The notes under the pieces: generated by a model | Database searches by the model: none | What the model was told of the DNA's origin: nothing | Seen by the model: only the letters and a program-made list of their open reading frames with translations | Program-made: the position numbers and the translations under genes | Shown here: one piece after another, positions 1 to 10,725 of the stretch | How the letters are laid out: each line of letters starts with the position of its first letter | Position numbering within the stretch: the first letter of the stretch is position 1 | Assembly (NCBI GenBank): GCA_001586965.3 | Contig: LUCW03000147.1 | Coordinates: forward strand, 1 to 30,000 | Direction: 5' to 3' | Source of the DNA: Sphaeroforma sirkka | Lineage: Eukaryota; Opisthokonta; Ichthyosporea; Ichthyophonida | DNA: 30,000 nt

Positions 1-690
1 GCAGTGCGAAAAATCTCAGCCACGAGTCTAGTCGAAGCCAATTGAAAGGGTAAAAGTATGTGAGTTGTATAGACTTGACGTCGGCAAAATACACAAATTT
101 GCGAGCTAACTCGTGTAAGATGTTTTGTCCCTGATATGTGTTGACATTCAGTTGTTGGTTGAGTTCTATGTAGAGGTAAATAATGAATATATTGGAATAC
201 GCGTAAATGCATACTAAATACTTTTTTTATTTACGTCCCTTTGTTTCGAGGTATTAAAATAAATAGCCACAGCTTTTCCATATCGCACCGATGGCTTTTA
301 CCGCGCCCACATAAATACATGAATCATAGCCAAATTGACACATGAAGGCGTTTTTATTTTATAGATGTATCAATTTTTTTTTTTAAAACAAATAGTATTA
401 TATGTACTTTACTCAGTGTATTTACTGTATTTATTTATTTACATATTTATTTACTGTTTAAATTTTAGAAGGCTATGTTTTTTTTTTAAACAAAATCATA
501 GCCAGTTGTCAGTTGTCAGTTGTAATTTGAAAGTGATGTCATTGCCATTTTTAATGGACAAAAACCAGTGCTTTCTCGAAAACTCTAGTCTCGGATCTCG
601 GAGTCTCAGTCTCTCGGACGGGTAAACTCGTAATAAACGACATAGAAGATTGCGACAAAATCTATTTTCGGTCTCATCACGCATATATTT
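1..690. other. AT-rich stretch without a recognised gene
   Basis: I see no protein family, RNA gene or repeat longer than a few units here. There are long T runs around 370-380 and 478-489, a short triple direct repeat of GTCAGTT near 503-522, and a short (GA)n run near 693-701. Short open frames on both strands overlap each other and have no coding character. The stretch may include the distal upstream region of the iron-sulfur assembly gene that starts at 1273. Confidence 0.5.
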
Positions 691-705
691 TAGAGAGAGA
701 GAGTA

Positions 706-972
706 TAAAAATATATGTGTACAGTAATTGTTTTTTTAAATATATGTGTACAGTAATTGTTTTTTTTAAATATATGTGTACAGTAATTGTTCTTTTAAAT
801 ATATGTGTACAGTAATTGTTTTTTTAAATATATGTGTACAGTAATTGTTTTTTTAAATATATGTGTACAGTAATTGTTCTTTTAAATATATGTGTACAGT
901 AATTGTTTTTTTAAATATATGTGTACAGTAATTGTTTTTTTAAATATATGTGTACAGTAATTGTTTGTTTTT
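706..972. repeat. 29-bp minisatellite, nine copies
   Basis: Nine head-to-tail copies of a unit containing TATATGTGTACAGTAATTGT followed by a T run and AAA. The ACAG landmark recurs at 721, 750, 780, 809, 838, 867, 896, 925 and 954, so the period is 29 bp with one 30-bp step. The units are nearly identical apart from T-run length. Copies 3 and 6 both have a C inside the T run (TTCTTTT), which gives a three-unit superperiod of about 87 bp. The array lies about 300 bp upstream of the start codon of the CIA2-family gene, in its presumed upstream or 5' untranslated region. Confidence 0.93.
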
Positions 973-1272
973 TTTTAAATATAAATAGGTTTTTAAAAAA
1001 ATAGACTGTAGTTTTTTTTTTTAAATTAATAATTTTTATATATAAAAACAAAACCCAAAAGCAGATGGAGGTTAAGGCGGCTCAGCCGTTCAGGGGCAGA
1101 GCCTGAGAGCTTCCAGAAGTTCAGAGGGCTACATCAGTCATCAGTGTATTTTGCGTTGTCATTTGTCATCACCCAAATAAACCCACGAGACTCCGGAGGT
1201 TTATTATATGTAGTCTACTACACAGTACATACCCATCCAAAACTTAGATATTAAGAGTATAAATACATTATC

Positions 1273-1571
1273 ATGGTGATGGAAAACACCTTCGATGCAT
1301 GTTGGCCGAGCGAACTTGACCCAGCGGAAGAGATTTTTGGTAAGCGAATTGAGATATACTAAGACCCAGGAGTGGATTAAGCAAAGTAAATAACTGTTCG
1401 ACGCGACTACTAGTATACAGTGATTGTATCTGTTTTAGGATACATTTACAAGTACACTATGCATGCGTTGAAGCGCACCATATTTTAGAAGTACTGAAAC
1501 AAGTATACTGAGTATATGACTTATTGTCAGGTTACTTAAGCCACAATCGTTGGATGTTATAATTTGTCAGG

Positions 1572-1606
<35 letters not shown>

Positions 1607-2616
1607 TGCGTATATATATACATATATATATATATATTTACTACCTATTAATATATATATATATATATATATGTATATAAATTTATTTAGAAATTTATAT
1701 GTATATATATGTATATACATATATACATGCGCATAAATATATAAATATATATATAGCGATATTCATGTAAATTTATATTTTTGCATGTGTATATGTATGT
1801 ATATCTATGCATATATATAATAAAAATATATACAATGACATACATATAATCATACACAAGTTTATATATATATATATATATGCTTGTATGTTTTATATAC
1901 TTATGTACTTTCATGTATATGTATAGAAGTATAGAGATTTATATATATACATGTGTTTGTTTGTGTCTATATATATGTATGGATGTATTTATATGTATGT
2001 ATTTACTGATAATATAAATGCACGCACTGTATATATATATACATATGCACATGTATATATTTCTGTTTGTATAGACATGAATGTATACGTGTGTTTTTAT
2101 CTATATGTTTGAGGCCAGCGAGGAATACGTTTTTTATATTCTTGTCGTGTTATTGTCATGTTTATGTCGCACTCGATGGTTGGGGGACATTCCCCAAATA
2201 TTGAAGTGCTTTTAGGCAAAGTTACGTATGAGGAAATCTCGTCTCGGACCGTATATTTTATATGTATGTTCTGTACGGTTGCCCGTTCGATTCAGATAAT
2301 CCCCGGCTTGTCAAATTGGCATATGATCTTGCAATTATTGCACTGCTGATGTTCTCTTGAAACACTGATTATTGCCTTCTGCAGACCTCATTAGAGACAT
2401 TAAGGATCCTGAACATCCGTTTACCCTTGAGCAACTAAATGTAGTCAGTCTGGACCAGATCGAAGTATTCGACGAGATTCGAGGTCGGAGGAGAATCACC
2501 ATAGAGTTCACCCCTACTGTTCCCAGTTGTTCTTTGGCGACCTTAATAGGTATTAGGTTCGATGTCACGTATTGCTTTCGAAACATTACCATAGTGTTCA
2601 CTTAGCATACCGTCTT

Positions 2617-2656
<40 letters not shown>

Positions 2657-4214
2657 AAAATAGTGTTTGTGATGACAACGTCTGTATGTTCTGGAACTGC
2701 ACTCGTGTAGCGATGATAGTAAAGATATTCTTTCTATTGATTGTCATTCTGTTTTATGTCGCTGCTGCCATTACGATTTTTAGAATGTGTTGCTCGATCC
2801 AATGTCTACTATCAACGAACTATGAAGCACCCTTCCCGGGGCGGGTGCAACTGTGAATGCTGATGCGAGTTTGTATGGATTTATTGGTTCCCAATTGCAC
2901 TTGCAGTCACAGATAGACTCACTCCAGTGTCCACTGTGTGTGCTGTCGCTATGCTGAATTTTTTTGGGGGATGTTCACTCGGTCAGCTCGACCGGTGGGG
3001 GGACGGTGGGAAGATTTTACCCTTAAATATACACTTCAACCATTGTACCTACCTCCGTATTGCTATCATGCCAAGTGATATTTGTTGCGTATGCTCACAA
3101 TAGATCGAACGTCATATATCTACGTGTGTTTCTCGAAAGCAGGGCGATGTCCTGTTACTCTACATGCACTCACAACGTGAAATTTTTATGTTGCACTTCA
3201 TCCAGGATTGTGTATAAGAGTGCAGGTGGAACGGTCGTTTGAAAATAGGAACATCCTGGATATCACCGTGCCCTTGGGATCGCATGATACTGCAGAGGAA
3301 GGTAATGTATGCTCGACTCAACTCATTGATCACGCAGTCTGGCCCCGAATACCATACACATTGTACACCTCATGATCGTGGCAGCCATACTTGTTTATCT
3401 GCTGCGTTTATGTATGTCAAGTCAACCACACCAGGTTTTGTGCTGCTTCCACATCACCCAGCGTCGGGAGTTATAGGGTGCTGCACTCAAGTTCTAAAGT
3501 ACACTTGCACTGTGTGCTTATATCATCGCGATCTCTCGATGGTGTATGTGTTCTGTGAGAAGTTCATACATTGTAACGCCTACGCCAGTTCTAATACAAA
3601 TACTCCCTCCTCATAAACACGCTCTACGAGTGGTATTTCACGCACTCATCCCGCATGTCTATATCATTTAATTACATAGATTCATGTAAATGTCAAATCG
3701 TGTGCACATTTTTGTCATTCACGTGTATACAGACGAGTCGAATACAAAACCAAAGACACATTTAGATACGAATGGCCACATCAAAGTAATTTAACCTACA
3801 ACTTCACTCAACACTGCTCGTATTCTAGTGCACACTTTTGCATTTAAATACACTATACACGGACATACCTGTGTATGTATGTATATATGCATATGCGATA
3901 TGAATGTAGGTCCGTACTCAGACACATCTACATATGCAGAACCAACTACACACACACAACACTTCACCCCTATCCTTAGTAGTATATTGATATACACCCA
4001 TTAGCTTGTTCGCATGTACATTCTACGCAGCTCTATACATTATTATGCAGAACGACACGTTGTCTGTATGTACTGATCCCTATTATCCTCATGGTATACA
4101 GTGAACAAGCAGATCAACGATAAGGAACGAACAGTCGCCGCCATGGAAAATCCGGATTTAGTGGCCGTTGTGGAGAGGTGTCTTAACCCTGAGCACGACG
4201 ACGTCTGTGTGTAG
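1273..4214 (+). CDS. CIAO2A: CIA2/MIP18-family cytosolic iron-sulfur assembly protein (FAM96A-like)
   Basis: Four exons: 1273-1339, 2385-2549, 3206-3301 and 4102-4214, encoding 146 aa. Introns start GTAAGC, GTATTA and GTAATG and end CTGCAG, ATCCAG and ATACAG; all three are phase 1. The product has the whole MIP18 (DUF59) fold signature: [16 protein letters not shown] near residues 19-34, then [14 protein letters not shown] (about 65-78) with the conserved reactive-type cysteine at about residue 71, then [10 protein letters not shown], and a C-terminal [18 protein letters not shown] block. Family members are part of the cytosolic Fe-S targeting complex with CIAO1; in vertebrates CIA2A serves iron regulatory protein 1 and CIA2B works with MMS19. 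The wording of the TPTVP and INDKER blocks is closer to the 2A than the 2B paralogue, but this needs a tree. A second in-frame ATG at 1279 is an alternative start. No break is seen, so the gene looks functional. Confidence 0.93.
1571..2060. repeat. TA/TG microsatellite-rich intron 1 segment
   Basis: Runs of (TA)n and (TG)n alternate with short unique pieces through most of intron 1 of the CIA2-family gene. Examples are the TATATA and GTGTGT run at 1571-1605, the TA runs at 1611-1675, and another at 1863-1882. Open frames here encode only Tyr/Ile/His/Thr repeats and are artefacts of the dinucleotides. Confidence 0.85.
2621..2654. repeat. (AT)n microsatellite in intron 2
   Basis: An uninterrupted AT dinucleotide tract of about 34 bp, roughly 70 bp downstream of the intron 2 donor of the CIA2-family gene. 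Confidence 0.9.
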
Positions 4215-5819
4215 CCCAAAGTTTACCACGATTTGCATATCATGCAATCGTCAGCACCTGTGATTTAGTGCTAGTCGCTTGTGTCATGCCAGGTTGATGA
4301 CTCGCTGGGGAGAGATTTAGGACGAGCGAATTCAGACCTGACAACTCGCATGCGTATGTATGTAGTACTTATATATATATATATATATATGCACATACGC
4401 ATCTTAGTTTAGCTCTGCTTGTATTGAGTCAGAAGATGTATTTGCTCTAAGCGGCGCAGCTACGCTGGGTACGTGGCCAGGGGAAGCGGAGCCTGCTACT
4501 TGTGCCGTGAGAGGATATGTGGGGGAGAGAATGTCATGTAGATAGGTGATGTGTGTGCAGCCAAGCTGCGTTGTGTGCACTCAAGCAGATCATCGGATTG
4601 ACGTTTAGTGGACGGGTCAGGCGGGCGACCAGGATCAATGTCAGCGGGAAGCAGTAGATTTCATCGTTGTCGATTGGGTGTTGGCGGTCATATACCCGTC
4701 AGACACATACATGTGCACCAGTGACCGCACAAACATCGAGCTTGTAGCGCGAGCAGCCACAATATACGTGATGGGCACAGATTAGTCAGTTTGCTGTCTA
4801 TTCAGTGTCGTTCTTAGGCAAGGTCCCTGTGGTGATGATTGAGGTTGCGGTGTACATACATGCATACGGATTTGAATTTCTATGTACACTTTTACTCGAC
4901 TGATGTATATGTGATTGAATTTTGGTGCGAGTGAAGTTCTGCCACAGAAACAGTAACCGCACGCAGCTGTGGTCAACCGACACAGGTGCATTCTTGAACT
5001 AGCACACAAAACAACCTGGATAGGCCAAACCCAGCATTGGCGAATCATACCATTACCGACAGACCGAAAATCCGAACTCATTCACATCACCACAACAACC
5101 TCAACACACCAGCCACATAGCGAGTGAACGATGCAGCCATAGTATTGGACCCCTCACCGACCTGGCACAATGATTATTTTTTAGCCACCACTGAGATGGT
5201 GCTATGTGTAATTCTATTTGTAGCTCGACGTGCGAGCTACGTAACGACCTGGCCCACTCTAGTCTGTAAGGCGCAGCGCGAGTGGTAGTTTTGCGATTAG
5301 GGCTCTTTATGAGCTCTATGTGTACCCATTGTACCGAACTTACCATCTTGTGATTGGTAATCTCGACCGTGTGGGATACGAAATAAATTGTTTTATAAAA
5401 AATACGAATAGGTTCTTAGAATATAATTAAGCGTAGAGGCGAACTATCTTAAAATAGGAACAATTATGAAAGATATACATCTTACGTACGGTAACTTCAA
5501 CTAAAAGCTCGCGATTAAGCACTACGCACTGTGTCTTGGATGCATCTTGTTGTTTATGCAATTTTCACAAACGAAGACTGTTGGCAATCGATCTTGCGTA
5601 TATATACCCTACTTAGTTCTACCTTTGGTACCACACCGGGGACGAGAGACGTTTTGCCATCCGGTTGCCACCTCCGAACTGAAGACTTACTGAACCCATA
5701 CTAAAAAATGGCTCTATTACATTCGTTGCCGGCTCCATACTACCCTGGAAGCAATACATCACATCGTTTTTCGCTTCAGCACACTGAAGCAGTGACCATA
5801 CTCGTAGCTCATTTTATAA
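4215..5819. other. Unassigned stretch downstream of the CIA2-family gene
   Basis: I recognise no gene here. There is a short (AT)n tract near 4371-4390. Two minus-strand open frames (5101-5346 and 4782-5081) and a plus-strand frame starting with ATG at 5708 (MALLHSLPAPYYPG...) have no family signature. The last runs into the AT-rich repeat array. The minus frame at 5346 begins ATGGTAAGT, so that ATG would sit directly on a splice-donor-like sequence. No clear AATAAA polyadenylation signal for the upstream gene was found in the first few hundred bases. Confidence 0.45.
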
Positions 5820-7440
5820 TGTCGTATACCGTTGCTATACGTAATTTTTATAATGAAATTCACGAATCTCTGCAAAAATACTGTACATGGTTGATATGTT
5901 ATTTTTATAATGACAATATTCTACAACAAATCTTCTGCTAAAATACTATATGTCGTGACTAAATGAAATTTTTCTGTTGACATAGTAAGTTTTCTATTAA
6001 GTATCTTTGGTATATAATATATTTATATTGACAATATTTATATCTTCTGTTAATGTATTATATATCGTTGGCGTATTTTATGTTTATATTGACAGTATTG
6101 ATAAATCTTCTGCTAAAATGCTATATATCGTTGATATGTTATATTCATGTTGATTCATACGTCTTTTGCTAAAATTCGATACATCGAAATATTTCAAATT
6201 TATATTGACAATGTACTTAAATACTGTAAATCTTTGGTTTATGCTATATTATATTGACGATATGAAAGGGTCTTCTGCTAAAACAGTATATATCGTTGGT
6301 ATATGATACATTTATATTGTCAATTTTATCACGTTTCCTGCTAAAATACTGCATATTGTTTGTAAGTTATTTTTATATTGACAATATTTAATAGTCCGCT
6401 ATCATACGTTATATTTATTTTATATTTACTTTCTGCTGAAATACCAGTAATCGCTTGTATATGAAATATTTGAATTGACAATAATAATAGACTAAATATT
6501 ATATTGCCAATATTGTAATATGTCTTCTGCTAAAACACTATCCTTGGTATATGTGATATTCCTTTTCACAACAATAAGTATTTGGCCAAAATACTATGTA
6601 TCGTCAGTATATGTTTATATCTATATTAGATGAATTATTAGATTAATAATAAATTTTTTCCTAGATTACTCATATCGTTGATATGTGATATGATATATTG
6701 AATATATATATATATGTGTGTATATATATAGTCTACTGTCAAAATCTATATATCGTTGGTATATTTGCATATTTATATTGTCAATCTACTTAAATACTGT
6801 GTCCTTGGTGTATATCATAGTATATTGACTATATTAAATAAGGTCTTCTGCTAAAATCCTATATGTACTTGGCATTTATTATTATTATATTGTCAATTTT
6901 AACATGTATACTGCTTAAATATTACATAACGGTATATTATTACTTTTATTGAGGACATTAATAAGTCATCTGCAAAATACTGTACCTCGTTAATATATTT
7001 TATATTTATGCTGACATCATAAATGTGTTTTGTTTTGAAATACCATATATAGTTTGTATATTATGTATTGACTATATAGGTAAAAATTGTGCTAATATAC
7101 AATATATTGTTCCTATATGACATTAATGAGTGTTTTGTCAAGATACTACATATTGTTTGTATATGTTATATTTACATTGACAAAAATTAACATTATGCTG
7201 ATAAAATACAACATATTGTCGAGCTATATTTGTATTGAAAATATTATTGAGTCGTCAACTGAAATATTAAATGTGTTTGGTATATAATATATCTATTCGA
7301 CAATATTTATGTTTTATGTTTATAGTTAAGATACCCAATTTTGTTGGTATAAGTTATCTTTATTTTGTGTTAAGTAGTCTGCTGAATAATATATATCGCT
7401 GGTATATGTTTTATGTAAATTGATAAAATAGTCCTTAATC
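5820..7440. repeat. Degenerate AT-rich satellite-like array, left block
   Basis: A diverged tandem array with units of about 60-65 bp. Each unit carries recognisable blocks in the same order: TCTTCTGCTAAAATACTA, then TATCGTTGGTATATG, then TTATATTTATATTGACAATA. About two dozen units can be followed, many with small deletions. Landmarks are near 5930, 6106, 6270, 6530 and 6855. Some variants, such as TTAAATACTGTAAATCTTTGG near 6215, recur near 6788, about 573 bp later, so there is higher-order structure. The same family forms a second array at 24519-25920. No open frame or RNA gene was seen inside. Confidence 0.88.
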
Positions 7441-7483
7441 CCCGTGATTAAGGTATGCAGCAAAATCTGGCCTCGACACTTGT

Positions 7484-7690
7484 CCATCTTAAGCTCTTAT
7501 ACACCAATGTGAACAGTGGTTGATTGACTAGTCGACCCTATCATGCGTGTGTATTTGTAAGTTATTAATTTCCCATATTTGTTATTTTGCATAAACTACC
7601 AACCTACCACATCCCATGGCATGGTTGTTTCTACACCCAATTTTACCCCTGTGATGATGGTATTCATCTCTAAAATAAAACAGTTCTCAT
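7484..7690 (+). repeat. R repeat, copy 1
   Basis: A segment of about 200 bp containing GTGAACAGTG, TAGTCGACCCTATCATGCGTG, AAACTACCAACCTACCA and ACCCCTGTGATGATGGTATTCATC. It matches, in the same orientation, the two copies at 24102-24301 and 24320-24518. It sits directly on the inner edge of the left satellite-like array, as copies 2 and 3 sit on the inner edge of the right array. It is bracketed by a short direct repeat, GTGATTAAGGTATGCAG near 7445 and GTGATTAATGTATGCAG near 7696, each followed by a related TCTGGCC stretch. Confidence 0.85.
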
Positions 7691-8766
7691 TCCCTGTGAT
7701 TAATGTATGCAGGTAGGTCTGGCCGTAGTGAGATAGGAACTTATTCTTCTCTATCCGACAAAGGAGCGCAAACCAGTACAGAGCTCTCGGGCGAGGTTTT
7801 GCTACCCCAAACATCGAACGGTCATAAGTCGACATGCTCAATGTACGCTTGGCGTGTGAGACTCTATCGTGGGGCCAAGTGGCAGTGGGATAAACGGTAC
7901 GTCGAGTTCGTGAACGATAGTTAAGCCCTTTAGTTGTAGAGAGATATTTGTGCTGCTTTAATGATGGCTTGGAAATCGTTAGTGAATTGTGGTTGCATGT
8001 ATGGGATGCCGTTCAAGGAAATTAGATGGTCCTGATCGGGTTAATTGCCCGTCCGCCGTCGCCATTATATCATGAGGTTGTACGGACATATCATGGCTAA
8101 TTTATTTGGTAATTTTGTCTAAACTAGTTTTAGGAGTCGGTAAAAGTAGTTCTAAGTATTAGTACCCAAACTTCAAACCCCCGCGGTGCACGTGCGTGTG
8201 TTGCGAGTATGTGCCAAGTGGGCTTACCATTTACTCCCTCGAACGGAATAGGCCGAAGAATCCGATTGACACCATTGTATGGAGGTGGAGAACCTCGAGC
8301 TCTTGCAGTCGACCTACCATGTAAGGGAATAGTTTGTAACGCAGAATGGTTGGGGTTAGTGGCAAACGGTTTATCCAGCCACTCGACAAAGTTTGTCTAT
8401 GCATAAATATATTGCGGTAGAACACCCGACATTCTCCATGTGGATGGTGGGTGGTGTTCGTAAATAGCAAAGTCAATGAATTGACATTGTGCCGAACTTG
8501 CTGCGGCCGTGGTCGCCGGTTTCCAAAAGAATCTAAAAGTTTCCTTTTTCCGCAGGTCTTGTGGTGTGCCAATAATTGCCGTTGCAAGCCATTCTGGGTG
8601 GCATGCATATAAGCAATAGAGCAGAATTGATATTAGACCTGAATAGGTAATTTGTGTTGAAGATTGGTCAGTATGTGTACAAGCATTAAATGTGGTCATT
8701 CAAATCAATTGCAGCGTAAACATTGAGCACTAAGTAGCATAACGTACATGAACTAACGTGACTGAA
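7691..8766. other. Unassigned stretch with weak minus-strand open frames
   Basis: No recognised family. On the minus strand, 8397-8640 stays open with protein-like composition (GTPQDLRKKETFRFFW, then an Ala/Ser-rich part, ending LPQYIYA), but with no start or partner exon that I can assign. It could be part of another decayed element. Plus-strand frames at 7703-7924 and 8209-8406 have no family resemblance. Confidence 0.3.
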
Positions 8767-9175
8767 CTGGAATCCTTTTTGCAACCCGTCTCGTTACAGT
8801 TCTGAATGTTTGGAACCTGTGACCGTGTCTAGATTCAGCTAGGGTTTTTAGAACCAGTATATCAAGCAGCTTCGAATAAGATATTGAATGATTCGAGCAG
8901 AGTCGAGCCTCCGTCGAGAGATATCGGGCTCTCGTCGGGCTTGTCAGAACCACCTAATAGTATATCAGGCAGCTTCGAATCAGACAAGCCCGACGAGAGC
9001 TCGATATCCCTCGACGAAGGCTCGACTCTGCTCGACCCATTCAGTATCTGATTCCGAAGCTCTTTGATATACTATTAGGTGGTTCTGAAATTCCTAGTAG
9101 AATCTAGACACGGGTCACAGGTTCCAAACATTCGGAACTATGACTTGAACTTGGGTTCCACAAAGGGTCCCTGGT
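8767..9175. repeat. Foldback (long inverted repeat) element
   Basis: Two arms of about 180-190 bp, 8767-8945 and 8983-9175, are reverse complements of each other at roughly 85-90% by hand alignment, around a 37-bp centre (8946-8982). Shared arm blocks include TTTGGAACCTGTGACC, GTCTAGATTC, GAGCAGAGTCGAGCC and CTCTCGTCGGGCTTGTC. The centre carries ACCACCTAATAGTATATCAG. This block has an inverted partner in the right arm (about 9066-9085) and a shortened direct copy in the left arm (about 8853-8862), so the repeat is nested. No open frame spans it. It resembles a non-autonomous foldback or MITE-type element. If transcribed, it would form a long hairpin RNA. Confidence 0.88.
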
Positions 9176-9189
9176 AAATCACATTAAAC

Positions 9190-10602
9190 TCATTCGTGTG
9201 GAGAGTTCTTGATGCCCATATGGAAGTTGTACCTCGGAGGAAGTGTCCGGTCAAGAAAGCGTGCGCGTTCAAAACGGTTATTTGTACGAACTACAAGATG
9301 CCCTTCAAGGTTCCTGGCGACGGCGATCCTGAATATAAGTTGACCCTTTACACAAAAGCTGTCAAGGCTATTAGGTCGCATAAGGACTTCATCCCACATG
9401 AAACCAAAGGTTCCGTCACTCTTATCACTCGGGATACAGTATACAGGTTCAACCTACTTCACAAGAAGTTTCAAGAGACTGCGGACGTTACATATCTTCG
9501 TGCTAGTGTGGGAATGCATCTGCAGGCAAGCCTGAACCTACACGCAGCGGAGATTGACAGAATCACCAGCAACGCCGTTGTATACAGCAAGGTAAAAGCG
9601 AGGTAGAAGGAAAGGCACTCATTGTACAACTCGGACCAAAGAGATGGAGTGTAATTGCGTGGAGGGTAAACTTCGTTTAGATTGTGGGTATTGCATCATG
9701 GTGGAGTATCAGGAAATGATTCCAAAGACAAAAGCGATGTACTTAAAGTAATGAGGGCTATGAAGATTAGATGCGATGGTTTAAGGCAAGCAACTGAGGC
9801 TACAACCAGGTTAGTGCCAATCAGAAATGGATTGAAGATCAGATTCCTCTAGAACACTACGTCGAAGGCATTCCTGGAAATTTGACTCGGAGCTCCCTAA
9901 TCACGAGTCTGGTTACAAGTACGGAACACGTCCAAACATCAAAATTTACCGGACACAAGAATCCCGCAACTCTGAAATACTGATATAAACCGGAGCGATA
10001 CAAGGAGGATGAATCGTGTGCGGTAGCCAAAGAGCGTACAAAGGCGATGGAGGCGCCTAAAGATTATCTTCAAAGGCCAGGATCAAAAGCGGGCTAAGAG
10101 TGTCGATACCAAGCGCAAGGTCGAGCGTCCCACGCCCGATAAAGAACCCAAGATAGTTTACCATGTTGCGCCCGCGCCAGAACAGGTACTTACAGGATCT
10201 AGGAGCGTCGTGACGTGTACAATCATAATCCGTGATTCCTTATTGGATACTTCCATAGAGTATGTCAAATCAAATTCGTTTAGGTTACAATTGGTTCAAA
10301 GTTCTGAGTAGCTCCCAGTTCCTATCACTGCGAGTCGAAAATTCTCTACCCATGGTTTCTGAAGGATGACACAAAACAATCAACACAGGAAAACAATCAA
10401 CACAGGACATTGCTCACATGGATTCATTGCCTCCGGCTGAGATTGTAGCTCCAGTACAACCCGAGGTAGATACTGCACTTGTTGGTGTGTCACAGCCAAC
10501 GGCATTAGAAACAATATCGTCGACGCTACCACAGTATCAACAGAACCACGCACCACAACAACAGAACTACGCACCGCAACAACAGGTTGTAGGCGCATTA
10601 GC
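9190..10602 (+). pseudogene. Decayed Gln-rich ORF of unknown family, left half
   Basis: A string of open segments in different frames reads as one broken coding region. 9190-9606 is 136 codons with basic and Cys-containing stretches (VVPRRKCPVKKACAFK). 9798-10097 has one TGA inside and includes KWIEDQIPLEHYVEG and YKPERYKEDESCAVAKERT. About 10031-10312 is Lys/Pro-rich (KRKVERPTPDKEPK). 10418-10602 is Gln-rich, with a 7-residue tandem repeat QNHAPQQ/QNYAPQQ. It stops at the 3' LTR end of the retrotransposon at 10603; removing the element joins it in frame to 19669 onward. The Gln/Pro tail and basic middle would suit a Gag-like or RNA-binding protein, but I do not recognise the family. A short tandem duplication, AACAATCAACACAGG twice, lies at about 10375-10405. 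Confidence 0.5.
10599..10602. repeat. Left target-site duplication (TAGC)
   Basis: TAGC directly precedes the LTR terminus at 10603. The same TAGC follows the opposite LTR terminus at 19665-19668. Four- to six-base duplications are usual for Ty3/gypsy integrases. Joining the flanks over a single TAGC restores a continuous reading frame, which supports the assignment. Confidence 0.75.
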
Positions 10603-10725
10603 TATAGAGTATGGAGAGTAGCTGAAGGTACACGATAAAGGATACAATAGACTTCTTCTCAAGTGCGGCTATCTCAGATAGGAAAGGTCCCTGGTCTGAG
10701 AGAACCGAACTGAGTCTTTATTTGT
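10603..10725 (-). repeat. 3' LTR, terminal part in original orientation
   Basis: Matches the 5' LTR at 19346-19457 (eight differences in about 105 bp by hand) and the terminal stretch at 19075-19120. On the plus strand it begins TATAGAGTATGGAGAGTAG, against TGTAGAGTATGGAGAGTAG in the other copy. It stays in the orientation of the original element, while the other LTR part at 12415-12614 is flipped. The boundary at 10725/10726 is one inversion breakpoint. Confidence 0.82.

Noticed and set aside
1258-1265. TATAAATA just upstream of the CIA2-family start codon
   Set aside because: It lies only 7 bp before the ATG at 1273. Used as a TATA box it would place the transcription start beyond both candidate ATGs, so it is more likely AT-rich leader.
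1532-1914. Minus-strand open frames full of Tyr/Ile/His/Thr
   Set aside because: They are translations of (TA)n and (CA)n microsatellites inside intron 1.
2550-2605. Continuation of exon 2 past TLIG (reading IRFDVTYCF...)
   Set aside because: The family requires LCIRV after TLIG, which is supplied exactly by exon 3 at 3206 after a GTATTA donor; the read-through ends without a matching C-terminus.
3239-3616. 125-codon plus-strand frame
   Set aside because: It overlaps exon 3 in a different frame and runs into intron 3; exon 3 in the homologous frame explains the sequence.
5708-5941. ATG-initiated frame MALLHSLPAPYYPG...
   Set aside because: Its second half is the start of the AT-rich array, and the first 38 codons have no family signature or donor site convincing enough to call an exon.
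5820-7440. CRISPR-like array
   Set aside because: Units are diverged and contiguous, with no constant repeat plus unique spacer pattern, and the host is eukaryotic.
9640-9760. C-x-C...C-x-x-C cluster (CNCVEGKLRLDCGYC) as a zinc ribbon
   Set aside because: It lies in a frame not continuous with the neighbouring open segments of the decayed ORF and ends within about 20 codons.
10621-10725. Upstream extension of the integrase frame (RYTIKDTIDFF... to LSLY)
   Set aside because: This stretch is in frame but matches the LTR at 19346-19457; it is LTR sequence left at the inversion breakpoint, so the open frame is accidental.
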